DNA of 64,000 bases from Sebastes aleutianus (taxonomy: Eukaryota; Chordata; Actinopteri; Perciformes; Sebastidae), in the NCBI GenBank assembly GCA_916700875.1, contig CAKAKS010000072.1:40913464-40977463 (forward strand), written 5' to 3'. Numbering within the stretch: position 1 is the first letter of the stretch; every line of letters begins with the position of its first letter. Below the pieces are notes generated by a model. The model was not told the origin of the DNA. It did not search any database and saw only the letters and a list, made by a program, of their open reading frames with translations. The position numbers and the translations under genes are program-made. Positions 25,088 to 35,203 of this stretch are shown here, in pieces.

Positions 25088-28000
25088 CGCGCCAGCGGCG
25101 TGGAAACAGAAAGTCGCCTTCATCCATTTCCATGTTTATTTAATACCAGCAGATTGATGGTTTGGAGGTTTCAGGACACGTTCTTTGGTCACAGTTTTAG
25201 AAAACGTCGACCAAACTAAAGAATAAGAGTTGATATCCTGATTGATATTAAACGACCTGAAGATGATTTAAAACAGTTATTAAGGGGGACTAAAACTAGG
25301 AGCTAAAAGAGGCTAAAAAACTGTTTCTCTGCGTTCACAACCAAAGACATGTTACTCTAACACGGAGTCACTAGATTTAATATTAATATTAGTGGATCTG
25401 CTCATTATCTCTGCATCTTTGACTGGAGCCAGATCAGTTTTCTGTAGAGGGAAACCGACAGAAGTGGAAATAAAGCGCATGGTGAGGTTTGGACGGTGGC
25501 TGCCGGCCAGCGGCGACCTCCCTCGTGGTCGACGCCGCTGAGAGGAACCAGCTGCAGTCATCTGTCTGCTTTATGGGCTGAGCTCTGGACGATGAGCAGG
25601 ATCCCACTGCTGCTCAACGCCGGCTGCCTAATAAGGAAGAGAGCTGCGTGATGTTTATCTGCTGTCACGCCAGGAGCCCGTTAGGACTAACAGCGGGACA
25701 AAAGACATCTGAGACACCCAGCTGGAGATCCTCTCACACTCAGAGAGAAGATGGAACAAGTGGGAGAAACAGAAAGTCTGCAGCCGGTCAACAAACATCC
25801 AACAACCACTTCAACCCCGACAACAACATTGGAAACACACGCTTAAAACAAATTAAATATGGTCTGTCACTAATATAAAGGGGGACTCACAAGAGATGGA
25901 TTAACAACACTGAGGGGCGAATTCACAAAAAGATTGTGGGGCGTTTGTGGCCGCTAAACCTGCACTAATAAGACAAACAGAAACCACAGAGCACCGCAGA
26001 GGGTGAAATGAACCCCTAAAGGCCGTTACACATCGAGGGCGTGACGAATAAACACGAAAGTTCTAAATACTCGCCTGACAATATTACCCATCAAAACCAT
26101 TCATACCATCAGCGATGCAAATTGAATTTTTGAAATTGCAACAATGAATAAAAAATAAATGCCAAAATAAAAATAAATCCATAAATAAATAAAAGGGGAA
26201 ATTAAAGAGAAGAGTAAATACAAGATAAATAAATAAAGAAGCTAATTAAAACAGATATATCAATTTATGTCACATTTTATCAATTAATTAATACATTTAC
26301 TTTTAATATTTGTTTACTACATTTAATGACATATTTATTCATTTATCAAGTCATTTATTTATTTATTCATTTATTTTTGATTTTGGCAGCTTCCCTCCTC
26401 CATACAGTTAGCAGACAAGTCAAAAATCAAACTAACTATCACATCAATGAAAACAATGTTGGTTAAATCATTAAAATGGAGCGTAAAAAGAAACAAAAAC
26501 TTTTTTTAATTTACTTGTTGATAAAATTAATTGAAACTTAATTTATTGGACTCTTCTGTTTGTCTATTTAAATGTTCCTCTGGGATAAATAGATAAATGG
26601 TTAAATGCTAAAAAAATAGAGAAATACAGTAAAGGAGCTAAAGACTAAAATGATCGATTGAACGATAAATAGAAGAGTAAAATAAATCAAGTTTTAATTA
26701 AATGACCTCTGAAGCTGACTGGTTATAATATCTCATTTGTTTAATCTGCAACAACAACAACACAGATTATTTATTAGCTGCAGTTTGAGCTCATCTGGAG
26801 GAAAGACGTCACTCAACCACCATGAAACTGTTAGCAAACACATTAAAACACGCTGCTGTTGCTGAAACACCTGCGACCAATCAGATGTGACGGATGTTAG
26901 TCAGCTGTCAGAGGTTTGATGGAAGCTAACAGGAAGGGATCTCTGAGCTCTGCCGTAACCTGATCGCACTCAAATAATCCCGTCCACATAAACAGCAGCA
27001 GAGTGAAGCTCCTGTCTCACAGAGCAGCTCTGAACGGACCCAAAGATCCTCTCTGGGATTCTCCAACAGTGTTCACATCAAGAGTGAAGCAAATCTTCGC
27101 CTTACTTTACTGGCGTGAGTTGGACCGCCGCTATCATCTGTTCATTCTCTCTAGACGCTCCGGAGAGGAGGAGGAGCTTGTCTCCATGGATACCAACAAC
27201 TTTTCCTCCATCAGCCATGGAAGAAATAACCACTGTTGCTACTTTGTCTATATTGGTGAAGTCCCAAAAAAGAAAACCAAACGCCGTCGTGTCTGGGTTC
27301 ATAACGTCACCCGGCGGCGAGCTGTATTCACATATAGTGACTGTATCTAGCAGCCACACTTCTCTACTGCGGTATGATCCCAAAATAAACAGATTGTGCT
27401 GTGATTTAATATCAATAACCAGATCAAAATGATGCTGAAATAACTACATAATGATGCTGATTAGTAAAAAGTCTGAATTCATGCTTTGTCATGTCTGTTA
27501 CCATGACGACAAGCAGACAACTTTTAAAATGCTTGTTTTCTGAATGGAGTCTGGATGGATCAGTGTCAGGCTATGCAGCTGCTCCATCAACACTCAACAT
27601 GACGTCATCTAGAGACGTTGTTGTTTCTACCAGAGACAGTCTGTGGTTTCTGGTCTCTGTACAGATGTGATGGACTATCGTAGCTCTGGGTGACCACAGA
27701 CGCATACTACTAGCTTCTCCAGACCAACAGAGGTATCCTGTGTCTTGTTTCCCGGCGGCTGAGTGGCGTAACAACAACAAGACTCTTAGTTTCAGATGTT
27801 TATACACTAAATAAACTAATAATATATTATTCCATTTCTGCCAATAGATCCCTCTAATTGGTCCTTTAATACAAGCCCACATAATGTATTGTACATGGAG
27901 ATTATTAAGACACTAATATTGATAAGTGAATATCAACAATGAATAAATGTGCAGCTGATGAATGGGTCCAACTAGCTGGTCGTATCCGGCTGACGGCTGA

Positions 28001-31000
28001 TATCTATATAAGGCCGTCCCAGCAGGATGAATGTAGGGCAGCATCCTCATCAATACTCTGAGACAGAGGACCAGCGTGGCACCTTTTCCATTTCACTTCC
28101 CTCTCAGCCAGCGGCCGTGTTTATGCTCTGGAAATAAACCTGTTGTCACGACATTCCTGCTGCCGGCAGACATGGAAAGAGTCTGCAGCCTGCAGCTGCT
28201 ATGTGAGGCATGTAAACCTGTCACATGACCCGCTGGAGGCGGAGCTACGGTCCTAAATCCCTGATCATCAATACTTCCCATCACACAGCCTGCTGCTGAT
28301 TCACTGGGTATTGAGCCTCGGTGCTTTCAGTGACGAAACCAACTGTCCCATTCTCATTCTTTTACTATTCTTTGATTTCCTGATTTAAACCACAAATGTA
28401 GATGTTATTTCATTCAAACTAAGTTCTTATGTTCAGACAACATGAGGCAGTGATGACCTATTCCTTTACTTTGGTGAAAAAAACACATTTTGTTCCTCAA
28501 ACAGTACAGTTTTTGTATCTGTGCCAAAAAAAGCAGTTTTAATTTTGGCAGCTATTTCAGATCTATGGTTCCTTCAGATGTGGTGGTGTTCACCGTGTAT
28601 ACCAGTAGAGTTCACCAGTAGAGTCCGTATTCACGACCTCCGGAAGTGGAACGTTTCTGAAAGCTCAGAGTTCACGACTTGTGACATGCTTTATCGTGTT
28701 GACAGAAACGTAAATGTATTGTTATTTTAGTCGTATATTGTTTTTCTTCGTAATTCTAAAATATGTCTGAGGAAAATGTTGATATTCCCAACGACCTGAT
28801 CTTTCTCCTCTGTCTCATTATGTCTTTAAATGTCCTGCATTTATGTTACCTACTTGCTAGTTTGCCAAATCGTTAGCCTCTATGGCTTCTAGATGCCGAC
28901 TGTAACGTTAATATTGCCGTTGCTTAGCAGCGGTGTTCTGACCACTTAACCACTTGAAATAGGGATGCTCATTTTGAAAAATTGTCTTAACCGATAACCG
29001 ACCCTCGTTAAACGATTATTTACCGTTAACCCACAAGATTTGTGCCTCGCATGCAGCGGTGTACCAGCTGCAGGAGCAATTAATTAGCTCAAAAGCTGAG
29101 TGGCTCAGAGGAGCGGCCCGTCTCTTTAAGGAGGAAAGCTGGTCCACCTTAACAGCCCACCTTAAGAGGCGGAGCCGGAGTTGTGGGACACAGGAAGTTG
29201 GCTCCGGTCTCTCTCTTCAGTATTTTCATGATTCATTCAGCACTGGAGATTTGAGGGAAGATTTGTACTTACAAGATCTCGTCGTTCTCAAACTCCAGGA
29301 CTCCATGTGTGTCCTCAAAGTCCTCGCCTCCTCCTTTAGCCGTCCCCTCCGTGGTTTTGTACGGCACCACCACAACGCCGCGAGCTCCCGAGGTCCGGAT
29401 CACCTTCACCTCCATCACCCCGATGCTCTCGCTCACGGTCACCGCCGGCTCCTCGAACGTAAAGATCCCGGCATGGTCGTCATCGAAGATGGTGACGGTG
29501 GCCGTGCACGGCAGACCTAAACTTGCCAGGGCGTCCACGTGGTTTGCCTTGCACTCGTCTGAGCCTGCGCCCTCTGATATGACCTTCACATTGCTAAGGT
29601 GAACCAGGAAATGCTCATCCTCCTCAAAGATGTCGTCATCAATTATGTCAATGCGGATTTCCTTTTCGGTCTCGCCTGGTTTGAACACGATAGTTCCTTC
29701 AGTGAACCGGTAATCTGAGCCGGCATTTGCGGTTCCATCTTCAGTCCGGTAATCCACTGAGACGGTGCTCGTTAGGTCTCCGCCACGGCGCACAACATTC
29801 AGCGCTACACTGCCACAGTTCTCCAGACACTGGTAGGTACCAGGGTCAAAGAACACCTTGGAGGAAAAGTCGTTGAGTGAAACCTCGGAGCAGATGTCGT
29901 GCTGGTTGGCCCTCTTGGCTTGGTCAGCGGCGTGCTTCTTCAGGATGTTGCCTGCTCCCGTCATGATCCTGGTCGCCTGACAGCGGTAGAAAGCCCGACT
30001 CTTCTGTTGCTGGGATAAAACTTGGTAATTGGCGAGCTCCATCAACTGCTCCATCTCCTTCTCAGGATGTTTCTGTTTCAGCTCCTTCAGGATCCTGGCC
30101 ACCTCTCTGCGGGAGTCCTCCTCGTCCAGCTCCTTAAAATCAAACTCCTCTCCGTGGGAGTTGAGCATTCTCCCTTCCATTTCGATGTCGACCTTCGAGG
30201 GAAGCTCTGGTTCTCCCTCTGTTTCGATGATCATCCCTTTCTGCTTCCCTGCTCTGTATCGTTTGTACATGTATTTGTAGAAAAGAAGTCGTCGATCAGC
30301 CACGTAGGCGAGTCCAACACACAGGGGGAAGAAGAAGAGCGTGAGCAGCCCCTCCCATATCTCAACAACTCCCGGAGAAAAGACGGCCAGGATCAGGTAG
30401 AGCCAGATGTATGCAAAGACGCTCCAGGTGGCGGTGATGAAGAACACCCTGAGGTGCTTCACCTTCCTGGTTTCTCCTTCAGGGATCACAGATACACAGA
30501 GGCCAATGATGACAAACATGTTGAAGGCGGCACTTCCTACGATGGTGTTAGGGCCCAGCTGGCCGGCGTTAAAGTTGTGACCGCAAACCTCCACGACGGA
30601 CAGGAGGATCTCTGGGGCGGAGGAGCCCAGCGCCATCAGGGTCAGGTTGGACACCGTTTCGTTCCAGATGCGCACCGTTGTGGTGATCTTCTCACCGTTT
30701 GGTTTCTTGATGGTGATCTGTCTCTCCTGGGAGGTGATGACCTCAATGGATGCCATGAAGCGGTCAGCGATGATGGAGACACCCAAGAACATGTAAAACA
30801 ACCCCACAAAGTAAATGGTGGCTCTGGCGAGGCGGTCGGTGAAGGCCGGGTTTTCTGGCTTCCATACTGGCAGGATAACGCCTTCAACGCAGCCGGTGGC
30901 GCCTCCACATTTGGTGCTGTTGCTGAGCGTGTTGTTGGACGCCAGAGAAGAGCCTCCGGCTGCAGAATACGGAAGCTCAGTTAAGATGATGGTCAACAAG

Positions 31001-31050
31001 GAGAGCAGCTGATAGGTGGAGATCAGGGATGAGGTCCCGGCTCGGCTCAT
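13064..31050 (-). CDS. slc8a4: sodium/calcium exchanger, SLC8/NCX family (slc8a1/slc8a4 group), complete coding region
   Basis: This plasma-membrane antiporter exchanges three Na+ for one Ca2+. Exons read leftward: 29273-31074 (ATG at 31048-31050), A 23439-23545 or B 22105-22208, C 19319-19339, D 19132-19149, E 19021-19035, F 16899-16967, then 16541-16668, 15432-15531, 14997-15266 and 13064-13440. The sum with exon A is 2883 nt, giving 960 residues, the usual NCX size. Visible parts are a signal peptide, the alpha-1 repeat (GSSAPEILLSV, GSAAFNMF), an XIP-like basic stretch (LLFYKYMYKRYRAGKQ), two Calx-beta calcium-binding domains (IIDDDIFEEDEHF, TIFDDDHAGIF) and the alpha-2 repeat (GTSVP, SIGNVTGSNAVNVF). 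All junctions are in phase. Having all six cassette exons A-F, plus NYQVLSQQQKSRAFYR, fits the NCX1/NCX4 branch rather than NCX2 or NCX3. Divergence from NCX1 around the N-terminus and loop makes me lean to slc8a4, but the paralogue is not proven. Confidence 0.93.
13515..14858 (+). mobile_element. long-TIR non-autonomous element (CTAGAGCTG...CAGCTCTAG), copy 1
   Basis: The terminal sequences CTAGAGCTG and CAGCTCTAG are exact inverses. Inside them, about 100 bases on each side (tattgcgattcaat and gcaatacttaaaaatcaca) are inverted relatives. Inverted copies lie at 31509-32596 and 37863-38757. It sits in the intron before the last NCX exon. Confidence 0.7.
13888..14150. repeat. degenerate array of AATATGTC/GAAAAA units inside the element
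   Basis: There are about 15 diverged units of the type gccaaaatatgtccgaaa. Open frames on the minus strand here are by-products of the repeat. Confidence 0.6.
14997..15266 (-). CDS. slc8a4: NCX exon: DDDDECGEEK loop and membrane helices
   Basis: It encodes DDDDECGEEKLPSCFDYV, helices through NGWACFVVSISVIGML, and the start of the alpha-2 repeat (GLKDSVTAVVFVALGTSVP). 270 nt, phase 1. Confidence 0.94.
15432..15531 (-). CDS. slc8a4: NCX exon: linker to second membrane half
   Basis: It encodes STVDKLLKKTNLALVIGT and NSWREQFVDAITVSSG, near-invariant NCX sequence. Donor G/GTAAGA. Confidence 0.93.
15658..16486 (+). mobile_element. dispersed element ending GATTGACAGCCCTAAT, copy 1
   Basis: It begins with cgttaacgcagatatg and ends with taatcgattgacagcccta. 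The interior shares ttttaggttgcagcggctcag and tttatgctaaatgcagtacc with the copy at 17625-18325 and pieces at 32820-33105, 33810-34169 and 34598-34673. An unrelated GC-rich stretch around 15838-15950 appears inserted. Confidence 0.65.
16541..16668 (-). CDS. slc8a4: NCX exon after F (end of CBD2)
   Basis: It encodes KKEEEERRIAEMGRPMLG and KLEVVIEESYEFK, the conserved end of CBD2. The acceptor is fed by a (CT)n/C8 tract from a microsatellite at 16669-16750. Confidence 0.92.
16669..16752. repeat. (GA)n/(GACA)n microsatellite abutting an NCX acceptor
   Basis: A G8 run followed by GACAGAGA and GAGAGA units. On the transcript strand it reads as a C/T-rich polypyrimidine tract ending at the exon acceptor at 16669-16670. 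Confidence 0.85.
16899..16967 (-). CDS. slc8a4: NCX exon F (69 nt)
   Basis: It encodes GGDVYRKVQGRDHPAPSA and IINIT, equivalent to QPVFRKVHARDHPIPS of NCX1 exon F. Same 69-nt length, phase 1. Confidence 0.9.
17625..18325 (+). mobile_element. dispersed element ending GTTGACGGCTCTAG, copy 2
   Basis: It carries cacaacgcgttaacgcaaat near its left end and ccgttgacggctctag at its right end. The interior is collinear with copy 1, including gggtacccacgagtctcccc. Confidence 0.65.
19021..19035 (-). CDS. slc8a4: NCX microexon E (15 nt)
   Basis: It encodes DQQRY between an AG acceptor and GTAAGA, at the place of the five-residue exon E of NCX1. Phase 1 at both ends. The three microexons C-E occupy only about 320 bases. 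Confidence 0.8.
19132..19149 (-). CDS. slc8a4: NCX microexon D (18 nt)
   Basis: It encodes GGFVKT, equivalent to GGFTIT of NCX1 exon D. The acceptor is tttcag and the donor GTGAGT. Phase 1 at both ends. Confidence 0.85.
19319..19339 (-). CDS. slc8a4: NCX microexon C (21 nt)
   Basis: It encodes MLLQEV between AG and GTAAGC, equivalent to the LLLNEL peptide of NCX1 exon C. Phase 1 at both ends, so it is skippable without a frame change. Confidence 0.88.
19478..20212. mobile_element. MITE-like element with TTATTCTCGTAATATTACGA array
   Basis: The ends are the gtcagcaacctgcagctctt / aggtcgctgacccctgg inverted pair seen at 5180-5702. The interior has about ten units containing attctcgtaatattacga on one strand and a few in reverse orientation, so long hairpins are possible. 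A related fragment is at about 59285-59355. Confidence 0.7.
20530..20705. repeat. degenerate CAGTCC/TGTCC short-unit array
   Basis: Diverged repeats such as cctgtccta, catgtcccaaccagtc and aaccagtccgaaccagt. Confidence 0.5.
20735..21990. mobile_element. putative TIR element of about 1.25 kb
   Basis: The left end has atatcagccgattgaatggg and the right end has the inverted relative (ccactcagtcggctgataac). No transposase recognised. A short catcatgacct tandem at 21835-21885 lies inside. Confidence 0.5.
22105..22208 (-). CDS. slc8a4: NCX exon B (mutually exclusive)
   Basis: It encodes KTIEVKIIDHEEYDKQ and ASFYIELKEPCWNKRRW, aligned with exon A but with a different CBD2 calcium site (HEEYD instead of DEEYE), as in kidney-type NCX isoforms. 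It is 104 nt, the same phase as exon A. A TGACCCC tandem repeat sits just upstream of its acceptor. Confidence 0.88.
22229..22264 (-). promoter_or_regulatory. TGACCCC tandem repeat upstream of the NCX exon B acceptor
   Basis: On the gene strand there are four copies of CCCTGAC followed by a CCTCCCCCCCC tract, about 20-55 nt before the acceptor AG at 22209-22210. CTGAC resembles the metazoan branch-point consensus and occurs in the correct window. The effect on splicing is inferred. Confidence 0.45.
22570..22930. repeat. AT-rich dispersed element, AATAAATA type, copy 2 (inverted)
   Basis: Starts gaggacagaacctgccaaaa and carries AATAAATA runs and attaattaattgatgaaatg. Inverted relative to 668-985. 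Confidence 0.55.
23439..23545 (-). CDS. slc8a4: NCX exon A (mutually exclusive)
   Basis: It encodes KTIQINIIDDEEYEKNK and FFLEMGEPRLLEMSERK, the exon A type found in excitable-tissue NCX isoforms, with the acidic DDEEYE calcium-binding segment of CBD2. It is 107 nt long, with acceptor gtttcag and donor AAAG/GTGGGG. Length modulo 3 equals that of exon B, so either can be used, but not both without a frameshift. Confidence 0.9.
23786..24754. mobile_element. TIR element containing an ACGTAAC tandem array
   Basis: Left ttctgcaaaccacggatacg and right cgtatccgttgtttgcagaa are inverted copies and continue through about 40 bases each. Between them, about 23990-24560 is filled with units such as aacaacgtaatgt and gtaacgtaac. 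It lies in the NCX intron before exon A. Confidence 0.7.
23990..24560. repeat. AACGTAAC minisatellite
   Basis: Variable units of 8-14 bases built from aacgtaac, aacaacgtaatgt and acgtcacttaac. Open frames on the minus strand here are repeat artefacts. Confidence 0.8.
25031..25086. repeat. (GT)n microsatellite
   Basis: A dinucleotide GT run of about 26 units in the NCX intron. Confidence 0.95.
25087..26129. other. NCX intron, no gene recognised
   Basis: Unique-looking intronic sequence. Short open frames have no recognisable family. A fragment at 26040-26120 weakly resembles dispersed repeat sequence. Confidence 0.4.
26130..26405. repeat. AT-rich dispersed element, AATAAATA type, copy 3
   Basis: Same core (gtcacattttatcaattaat) and same right end (ggcagcttccctcctcca) as 668-985, in the same orientation. 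Confidence 0.55.
27066..27708 (-). mobile_element. MITE-like element with TIR GTTCACA, copy 2 (inverted)
   Basis: Inverted counterpart of 2264-3162, sharing ctctctagacgctccggaga and gtctggatggatcagtgt. Its distal end is fused at 27709 to a fragment of the unrelated AAAGGGACTG element. Confidence 0.65.
27709..28965. other. NCX intergenic/intron sequence, no gene recognised
   Basis: Starts with a roughly 35-base fragment of the AAAGGGACTG element (ccagaccaacagaggt). Otherwise no coding family or structural RNA recognised. A plus-strand TATATAAGGCCG motif near 28003 has no gene after it. Confidence 0.4.
28966..29215 (-). mobile_element. truncated GGTTAACGG hAT-like MITE close to NCX exon 2
   Basis: Begins tagggatgctcattttgaaa and carries aaccgataaccgaccctcgtt, the right-end sequence of the element at 62423-63151 in inverted orientation. 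It ends about 60 bases from the NCX exon 2 donor. Confidence 0.6.
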
Positions 31051-31074
31051 GGTGACACTCGAGCTCCTTTAAAC
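29273..31074 (-). CDS. slc8a4: NCX large exon 2: signal peptide, first membrane half, XIP region, CBD1 and start of CBD2
   Basis: This exon encodes residues 1 to about 592. The ATG at 31050 follows a splice acceptor at 31075-31076 and opens a hydrophobic leader, so this is the expected first coding exon of an NCX gene. The donor is CTT/GTAAGT, leaving two bases of the codon shared with exon A or B. Confidence 0.93.
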
Positions 31075-31508
31075 CTGCGAGACACAGAAGGAGACTCTTT
31101 GGTTTCTGTTGGATCGTGTTTGGAACTGGACTTGAATGGATCTGCTCCACTTCCCTTAAACTGAAAATCTTTTCCTTCTCTGGGACACTAAATCTAACTG
31201 TAGATGTTGTGAATGTTCACATATGATTTTAAAACAAGATGTTCTTAATACTGATTTCTACAATCTTTCTCAAAAGTAATTTACTAATAATTCAGACTAT
31301 TCCCGTACACAGTTCCAAACCATTCTCACTCCCAACTCTCAGATACCGCCGCCTCGGTATCAGAGACCGACCCACGGGGTTCCCCTCTAGCGTTACTGTT
31401 GGACGGACCAGAGATGGCGTGTCACTCCACGCTCGTTACATGCATAGTGTCCTTTCAAAATAAACTTCTGTTTTCACAGGAAGTTAGGTTTAGGCAACAC
31501 AACCACTT

Positions 31509-32596
31509 AGGCTGGGACGATTCACCTATCTCCCGATTCAATACTATCATGATCACTATCAATATGTATTGTGATTTTTAAGTATTGCGATTCGATATTC
31601 TGATTTATTGTGATTTCTATTAACTTGTTTACCTCTAGACCATGAAGGGAACAAGTTGAATCATACACTTCTTGGGACTTTTACTTTGGAAAATCTCTAA
31701 ATGAATCCAGTATAAATGTTTGATTTTCAGCATGTATGTAGTCAGAGATGTCCTGAAGTCAAATATATCAGGATCATTGTCAGGAATTATTGATTACATT
31801 TATTATCCAGCAACCTAAAAATCTTAGATTAAAGACATTTTCCTCACAGATTAGTGGTATTTTCTTTTTAATTTATAATGTTTTATACTTCTGGTGAATA
31901 TAATCCATCAATCTGATTTCCATAGATGTATTTAGTATCTACAGTTCCCTTTGTTAACACCTTATTTTGAAAAGCGGACGTAGTCCCACGTGTCTACTTC
32001 CTCTAACTTCTCCAAGGTGGTCTCTAGCTCTCCCGTCAGCTCCGTTCTCTTTATCCATCCATGGTCAGCTCCATCGGGGCCGTTTGAATGCAGAGAACAC
32101 AAATGTCAGTATCTGGGTGCTCTACAGTTGTAGCGTCGGCCCATTTGACCACGGAGACGAGAGCGGCGGCCGGCTCCACCGCCACGTTACCGCGATACGA
32201 TAACGTTTCCTGTCCGTGACAGAGTTAGCATGCAGCTTTAGCTCTGCTCTGTGTAGCTCTGCTTTTCCTGTCAATGTATGAAACCCAAAGTGTTTCCATC
32301 CTTTACTGGATGTGTAGTGTTTACCACGCTGGATTTAACATGGGAGGCTGCAGGTCGTATCCACGCTGACCCTCCAACGTTTTCTACTTTCTGAGGTTTG
32401 TTTTGGTTGACAGATACGGAACGGATATGACGTCATGTTACTCAGACTACCACAATAAAAGCGGTAACTGCCTTCTACCTCCGCATAGACTCAGATGAAG
32501 CAAATATATCGATTCTGGCATTAAAACATCGATTTAAAAATCGTTAAAGAAAAAATCACGATACATAGGTGAATGGATTTTTTTCCCACCCCTACT
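31509..32596 (-). mobile_element. long-TIR non-autonomous element, copy 2 (inverted)
   Basis: Inverted relative of 13515-14858, sharing actaccacaataaaagcggt and tttactggatgtgtagtg. Ends are ggctgggacgattcacctat and taggtgaatgga. Confidence 0.65.
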
Positions 32597-32819
32597 GTCC
32601 ACTTAGTTCGAGTTAGGAAATGTTCTTGGTTGACGTCAACTTCACTGACTAATGACTCACAGGACTGACGATACCGACGAGTCATGTGACTAAAGACTGA
32701 TGCGACAAATTAAGTCAACGTTACTTTTAGTTTGACGGGACGTGAACAGCCGTCTCCTGGTTGAAAGTCTTGTGTTTGTTTGACTCGTCCCCCCCCCTCC
32801 CCATCCTTCCCGCCCTGAA

Positions 32820-33105
32820 CGCACTGAACATATTGTTTTATGCTAAATGCAGTACCTGTGAGGGTTTCTGGACAATATCTGTCATTGATTTGTGTTAATT
32901 GATTTCTAATAATAAATATATACATACATTTGCATAAAGCAGCATATTTGTCCACTCCCATGTTGATAAGAGGATTAAATACTTGACTAATCTCCCTTTA
33001 AGGTTAATTTAGAACAGATAAAAAATGTGTCCTTAATTTACGATTAAATATATTTTATTATTATAATATATATTAAATATTTTAATTGATTGACCGTCCT
33101 AGTGA
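32820..33105 (+). mobile_element. right half of the GACAGCCCTA element
   Basis: Runs from tattgttttatgctaaatgc to ttgattgaccgtcctag, matching the right half of 17625-18325. Confidence 0.6.
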
Positions 33106-33437
33106 TAATGCAAATAATCCCTAGTTAGTTAGATACTTTATTTTAGAACAAAATCTATTAGTCCTTTTATAACTCACATTAATTAACATTAAATTGTTAT
33201 TAATATCAGACTGGATATTTATCAAAAGAATTTAATTTAAGTGAGAATTTAAAACAACTTGTTCCTACATACATTTTTAAGGACACCATAAACATGATTA
33301 TATGCATCAGTAATACATCATAATACCATATAATATACTGTATCATAACATCAAATATACTGCTATACTACCTGCTCTATTGCAGTATTATCCTTTACGA
33401 TAACACAGTTACACATCAGACTGTATATAAAGTACTC

Positions 33438-33439
33438 TA

Positions 33440-33481
<42 letters not shown>

Positions 33482-33506
33482 ATACTACTACTACTACTAC
33501 TGCTGT
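33438..33506. repeat. (CTA)n microsatellite
   Basis: About 20 CTA triplets with two interruptions. Confidence 0.9.
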
Positions 33507-33809
33507 GTAGATTGAATTCAGAAACCTACCGTCACTCAAACAGTTTCAGGATCTGACAGAAGAAAAAAACAACAACGGGACTTTTTTTTATCTAAATCTG
33601 AAACACAAAGACGAGAGAAGAGTTTTCATTGTGGAGCAGAAACTAAACGTTAATTAAGCATCAAGTTCTTCTTGTTCTTCTTGTTCTGCTGCTGTGAAAC
33701 AATTAAAACCCGTCAGACGAGAGACAGAGACACCGTCACCAGTAAACCTCTACACTGACTGTTCAACACCAACCTCCTCCTCCTCCTCCTCCTCTTCCTC
33801 CTCCTACTG

Positions 33810-34169
33810 CATGTGATTATCATAAAGTGGGCATGTCTGTAAAGGGGAGACTCGTGGGTACCCATAGAACCCATTTACATTCACTGATCTGGAGGTCAGA
33901 GGTCAAGGGACCCCTTTGGAAATGGACATGACAGGTTTTTCCTCGCTAAAATTTAGCGTAACTTTTGAGTTTTATTTAACCTCCTTCATGACCAGCTAGT
34001 CTGACACGGTTGGTACCGATGGATTCATCAGGTTTTATAGTTTACTCTGATACCAGTTATCTTCACTCTAGCTTTAAAACTGCGTTATTAAATTGTGTTA
34101 ATGCGTTAAAGAAATAAAACTAATTTGCATTAACGAGTTATTATTGTGTTAACTTTGACAGCTCTAGTT
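33810..34169 (-). mobile_element. left half of the GACAGCCCTA element, inverted
   Basis: From gcatgtgattatcataaagt to aactttgacagctctag, matching the left half of 17625-18325 in reverse. A further end fragment is at 34598-34673. Confidence 0.6.
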
Positions 34170-34786
34170 GTTATAGTGACCCGGCCGTATATAAAGCAGC
34201 TGTATTTATTCCCATCTCTACCAGCTGCAACATTAATACACATTACACATTAATGCTTCATTAATCATAATATCCAATAATATACTACATATATTCTGCA
34301 TAATGAGTACTTTTGGTACTTTAATTATATTTTAATACTAATAGTTCTGGACTTTCAGTTCCACAAGAGACATTTCCTCTCTAAACTAGAGAAAACAAAT
34401 TTGTGTTTCACAACTTCTTTCTTCCATTATGTCCCTCAGATTTATATCTAGTGACCCATTGGAGGGCACGACCCCTAGGTTGGGAACCACTGGACTAAAC
34501 TAGCTAATAAAACTAGCTCCACCTTGACTAGCTACAACCGATGTGTTAATACATCAGTAACGAGAACTTTTACTTTTGATATGTTAAGTACATTTTGCTG
34601 CAACCTAAAAATCACGTCGCGTTAACACGTTATCACGTTATCACGTTATCACGTTAACTTTGACAGCCCTAGTTATATAATATATCAACGTAAAGGTCTG
34701 TATGTGTCTGGTGTGTAACAAAGAACAGGAATCGTGGAGCATTCTGGAGCGTCGGTGCCATTTTGGGGGGATAACGTACGAAGCGA

Positions 34787-35185
34787 GCAGCAGGTTTTTA
34801 CTCCGTCTACTGGAGGTAATACACCGTCTACTGGAGGTAATACTCCGTCTGCTGGAGGTAATACACCGTCTACTGGAGGTAATACACCGTCTGCTGGAGG
34901 TAATACACCGTCTGCTGGAGGTAATACTCCGTCTGCTGGAGGTAATACTCCGTCTGCTGGAGGTAATACTCCGTCTACTGGAGGTAATACACCGTCTACT
35001 GGAGGTAATACACCGTCTACTGGAGGTAATACTCCGTCTGCTGGAGGTAATACACCGTCTACTGGAGGTAATACTCCGTCTGCTGGAGGTAATACTCCGT
35101 CTGCTGGAGGTAATACTCCGTCTACTGGAGGTAATACACCGTCTGCTGGGGGTAATACACCGACTACTGGAGGTAATACACCATC
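34787..35185. repeat. 21-bp minisatellite, about 19 units
   Basis: The unit is GGTAATACTCCGTCTGCTGGA. It is a multiple of three, so several frames stay open on both strands. Units differ mainly at two sites (ACTCC/ACACC and TCTACT/TCTGCT). Probably in intron 1 of the exchanger if its first exon is near 35.7 kb. Confidence 0.95.
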
Positions 35186-35203
35186 TATCATACAACTAAA
35201 CTG

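Noticed and set aside
27990..28090. TATA box (TATATAAGG) and possible promoter on the plus strand
   Set aside because: No open frame, exon or conserved gene follows on that strand.
30022..30984. 320-codon plus-strand open frame
   Set aside because: Exact antisense shadow of NCX exon 2, whose minus-strand frame is a clear conserved protein.
34787..35185. CRISPR-like regular repeats (also 48597-48988)
   Set aside because: Units are contiguous with no spacers, and the genome is a vertebrate; these are minisatellites.
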